NCBI RefSeq assembly: GCF_016858305.2
Contig: NZ_CP074436.1
Span: 2,562,001-2,626,000 of the forward strand
Length of the DNA: 64,000 nucleotides
Source: Polaribacter sp. Q13
GTDB taxonomy: Bacteria; Bacteroidota; Bacteroidia; Flavobacteriales; Flavobacteriaceae
Direction: 5' to 3'
Part shown: in pieces, positions 63,636 through 64,000 of the stretch
Position numbering within the stretch: position 1 is the first letter of the stretch
Layout: every line of letters starts with the position of its first letter
Translations under genes and position numbers: made by a program
The notes under the pieces: generated by a model
Databases searched by the model: none
What the model was told of the DNA's origin: nothing
Seen by the model: the letters and a program-made list of their open reading frames with translations, nothing else

Positions 63636-64000
63636 TTAAAAGTGTAAAGTTAATTTAAATCCATTTGCATTTTCTATATTCATATCTCCCTTTAACTGAG
63701 TTTTCATCATGCCTATAATTTTCATTCCCATAGATTTAGTACTTCTCTCTTTTTCTATAAAATTGCCATTATCAAAATATTCAAATAAATATTTTTCATC
63801 CTTTTTCATAAATTTTATAGTTATTTCCGGACAATCTACATTCGCAAAAGCATGCTTGTTAGAATTGTTTATCAACTCGTTAAGCAAAAGGGATAAAGGC
63901 GTAGCTTTATCCATATTTAAAGTAGAATTATCTATATTTAAACGGTATTTAACATTAAGAGGAAATAACGTTTTATAATGTATAATAATGTTTTCAATAT
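63636..64000 (-). CDS. Sensor histidine kinase, C-terminal part (cut by window end)
   Basis: The reading frame runs from the stop at 63636 to the window edge without an upstream stop, so only the last about 121 residues are present. It carries the ATP-binding N-box LLLNELINNSNKHAF, then EITIKFMKKDEKYLFEYFDNGN (G1-like DNG) and the SMGMKIIGMMKTQLKG lid region of a HATPase_c of the HisKA_2 type, common with LytTR partners. The sensor, dimerisation and phospho-acceptor parts lie outside. It pairs with the LytTR regulator 3 bases downstream. Confidence 0.88.
   Translation of the reverse strand, partial: IENIIIHYKTLFPLNVKYRLNIDNSTLNMDKATPLSLLLNELINNSNKHAFANVDCPEITIKFMKKDEKYLFEYFDNGNFIEKERSTKSMGMKIIGMMKTQLKGDMNIENANGFKLTLHF

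Noticed and set aside
1..64000. Insertion sequences, integrases, rRNA genes or a replication origin
   Set aside because: None seen; the repeats present are short spacer palindromes without transposase genes.

Overview
The window reads as chromosomal DNA of a marine-type Flavobacteriaceae bacterium (phylum Bacteroidota, Polaribacter/Tenacibaculum-like). This rests on the very low GC content, TAnnTTTG-type -7 boxes, a SusC/SusD pair, type IX secretion (T9SS) C-terminal domains, a short primary-type sigma factor starting MRQLKI, and dispersed palindromic intergenic repeats typical of the phylum. The genus call is an inference from gene style, not from a search.

Layout. 1-404: end of a type II toxin-antitoxin pair. 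417-6588: housekeeping and cofactor genes: ahcY, a 4'-phosphopantetheinyl transferase, a DUF983 protein, an AraC regulator, an archaeal-type (PcrB/GGGP synthase) prenyl transferase, pnuC with an overlapping NadR-like kinase, and arfB. 6585-14047 (minus): a small nutrient-uptake locus with a DUF2064 protein, SusC, SusD, a secreted nucleoside hydrolase and an MtnK-like kinase, probably for scavenging nucleosides. 14137-16927: a structured RNA element, a TPP riboswitch whose P3 arm carries a dispersed repeat, and the thiamine-type TonB receptor it controls. 17284-19820: a sigma-70 factor and a ClC channel/exchanger. 19976-33932 (mostly minus): two DUF3857 transglutaminase-like paralogues (one lacks the catalytic Cys), a rhodanese/persulfide-dioxygenase/SulP sulfur group, ruvB, an M1 peptidase, an S8 peptidase with an MBL hydrolase. 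33973-42009: pbpC plus a thioester alpha-2-macroglobulin. 42144-47760: tRNA-Cys, folB, glnS, a DUF6370-like lipoprotein, tas, pgk.

47994-64000 (minus) is the most unusual part. A sensor histidine kinase (cut by the window end), a LytTR response regulator and a stand-alone REC paralogue lie upstream of a three-gene secreted operon: a phage-tail-collar protein with three HxH motifs, a 2844-residue LamG protein with a T9SS tail, and a 1532-residue protein made of 16 MBG-like repeats with a T9SS tail. Two near-identical operator-like sites (direct repeats of GTCGTGAA exactly 21 bp apart) lie before the REC gene and before the collar gene. Each is followed by a -7-like box after exactly 29 nt. This is the geometry expected for a LytTR dimer, so the region looks like a self-contained, signal-controlled surface-structure module.

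A second theme is RNA and repeat biology. Three copies of a structured element (417-496, 14137-14212, 42790-42879) share conserved single-stranded motifs and show compensatory base changes in their helices. Several families of palindromic intergenic repeats recur through the window.
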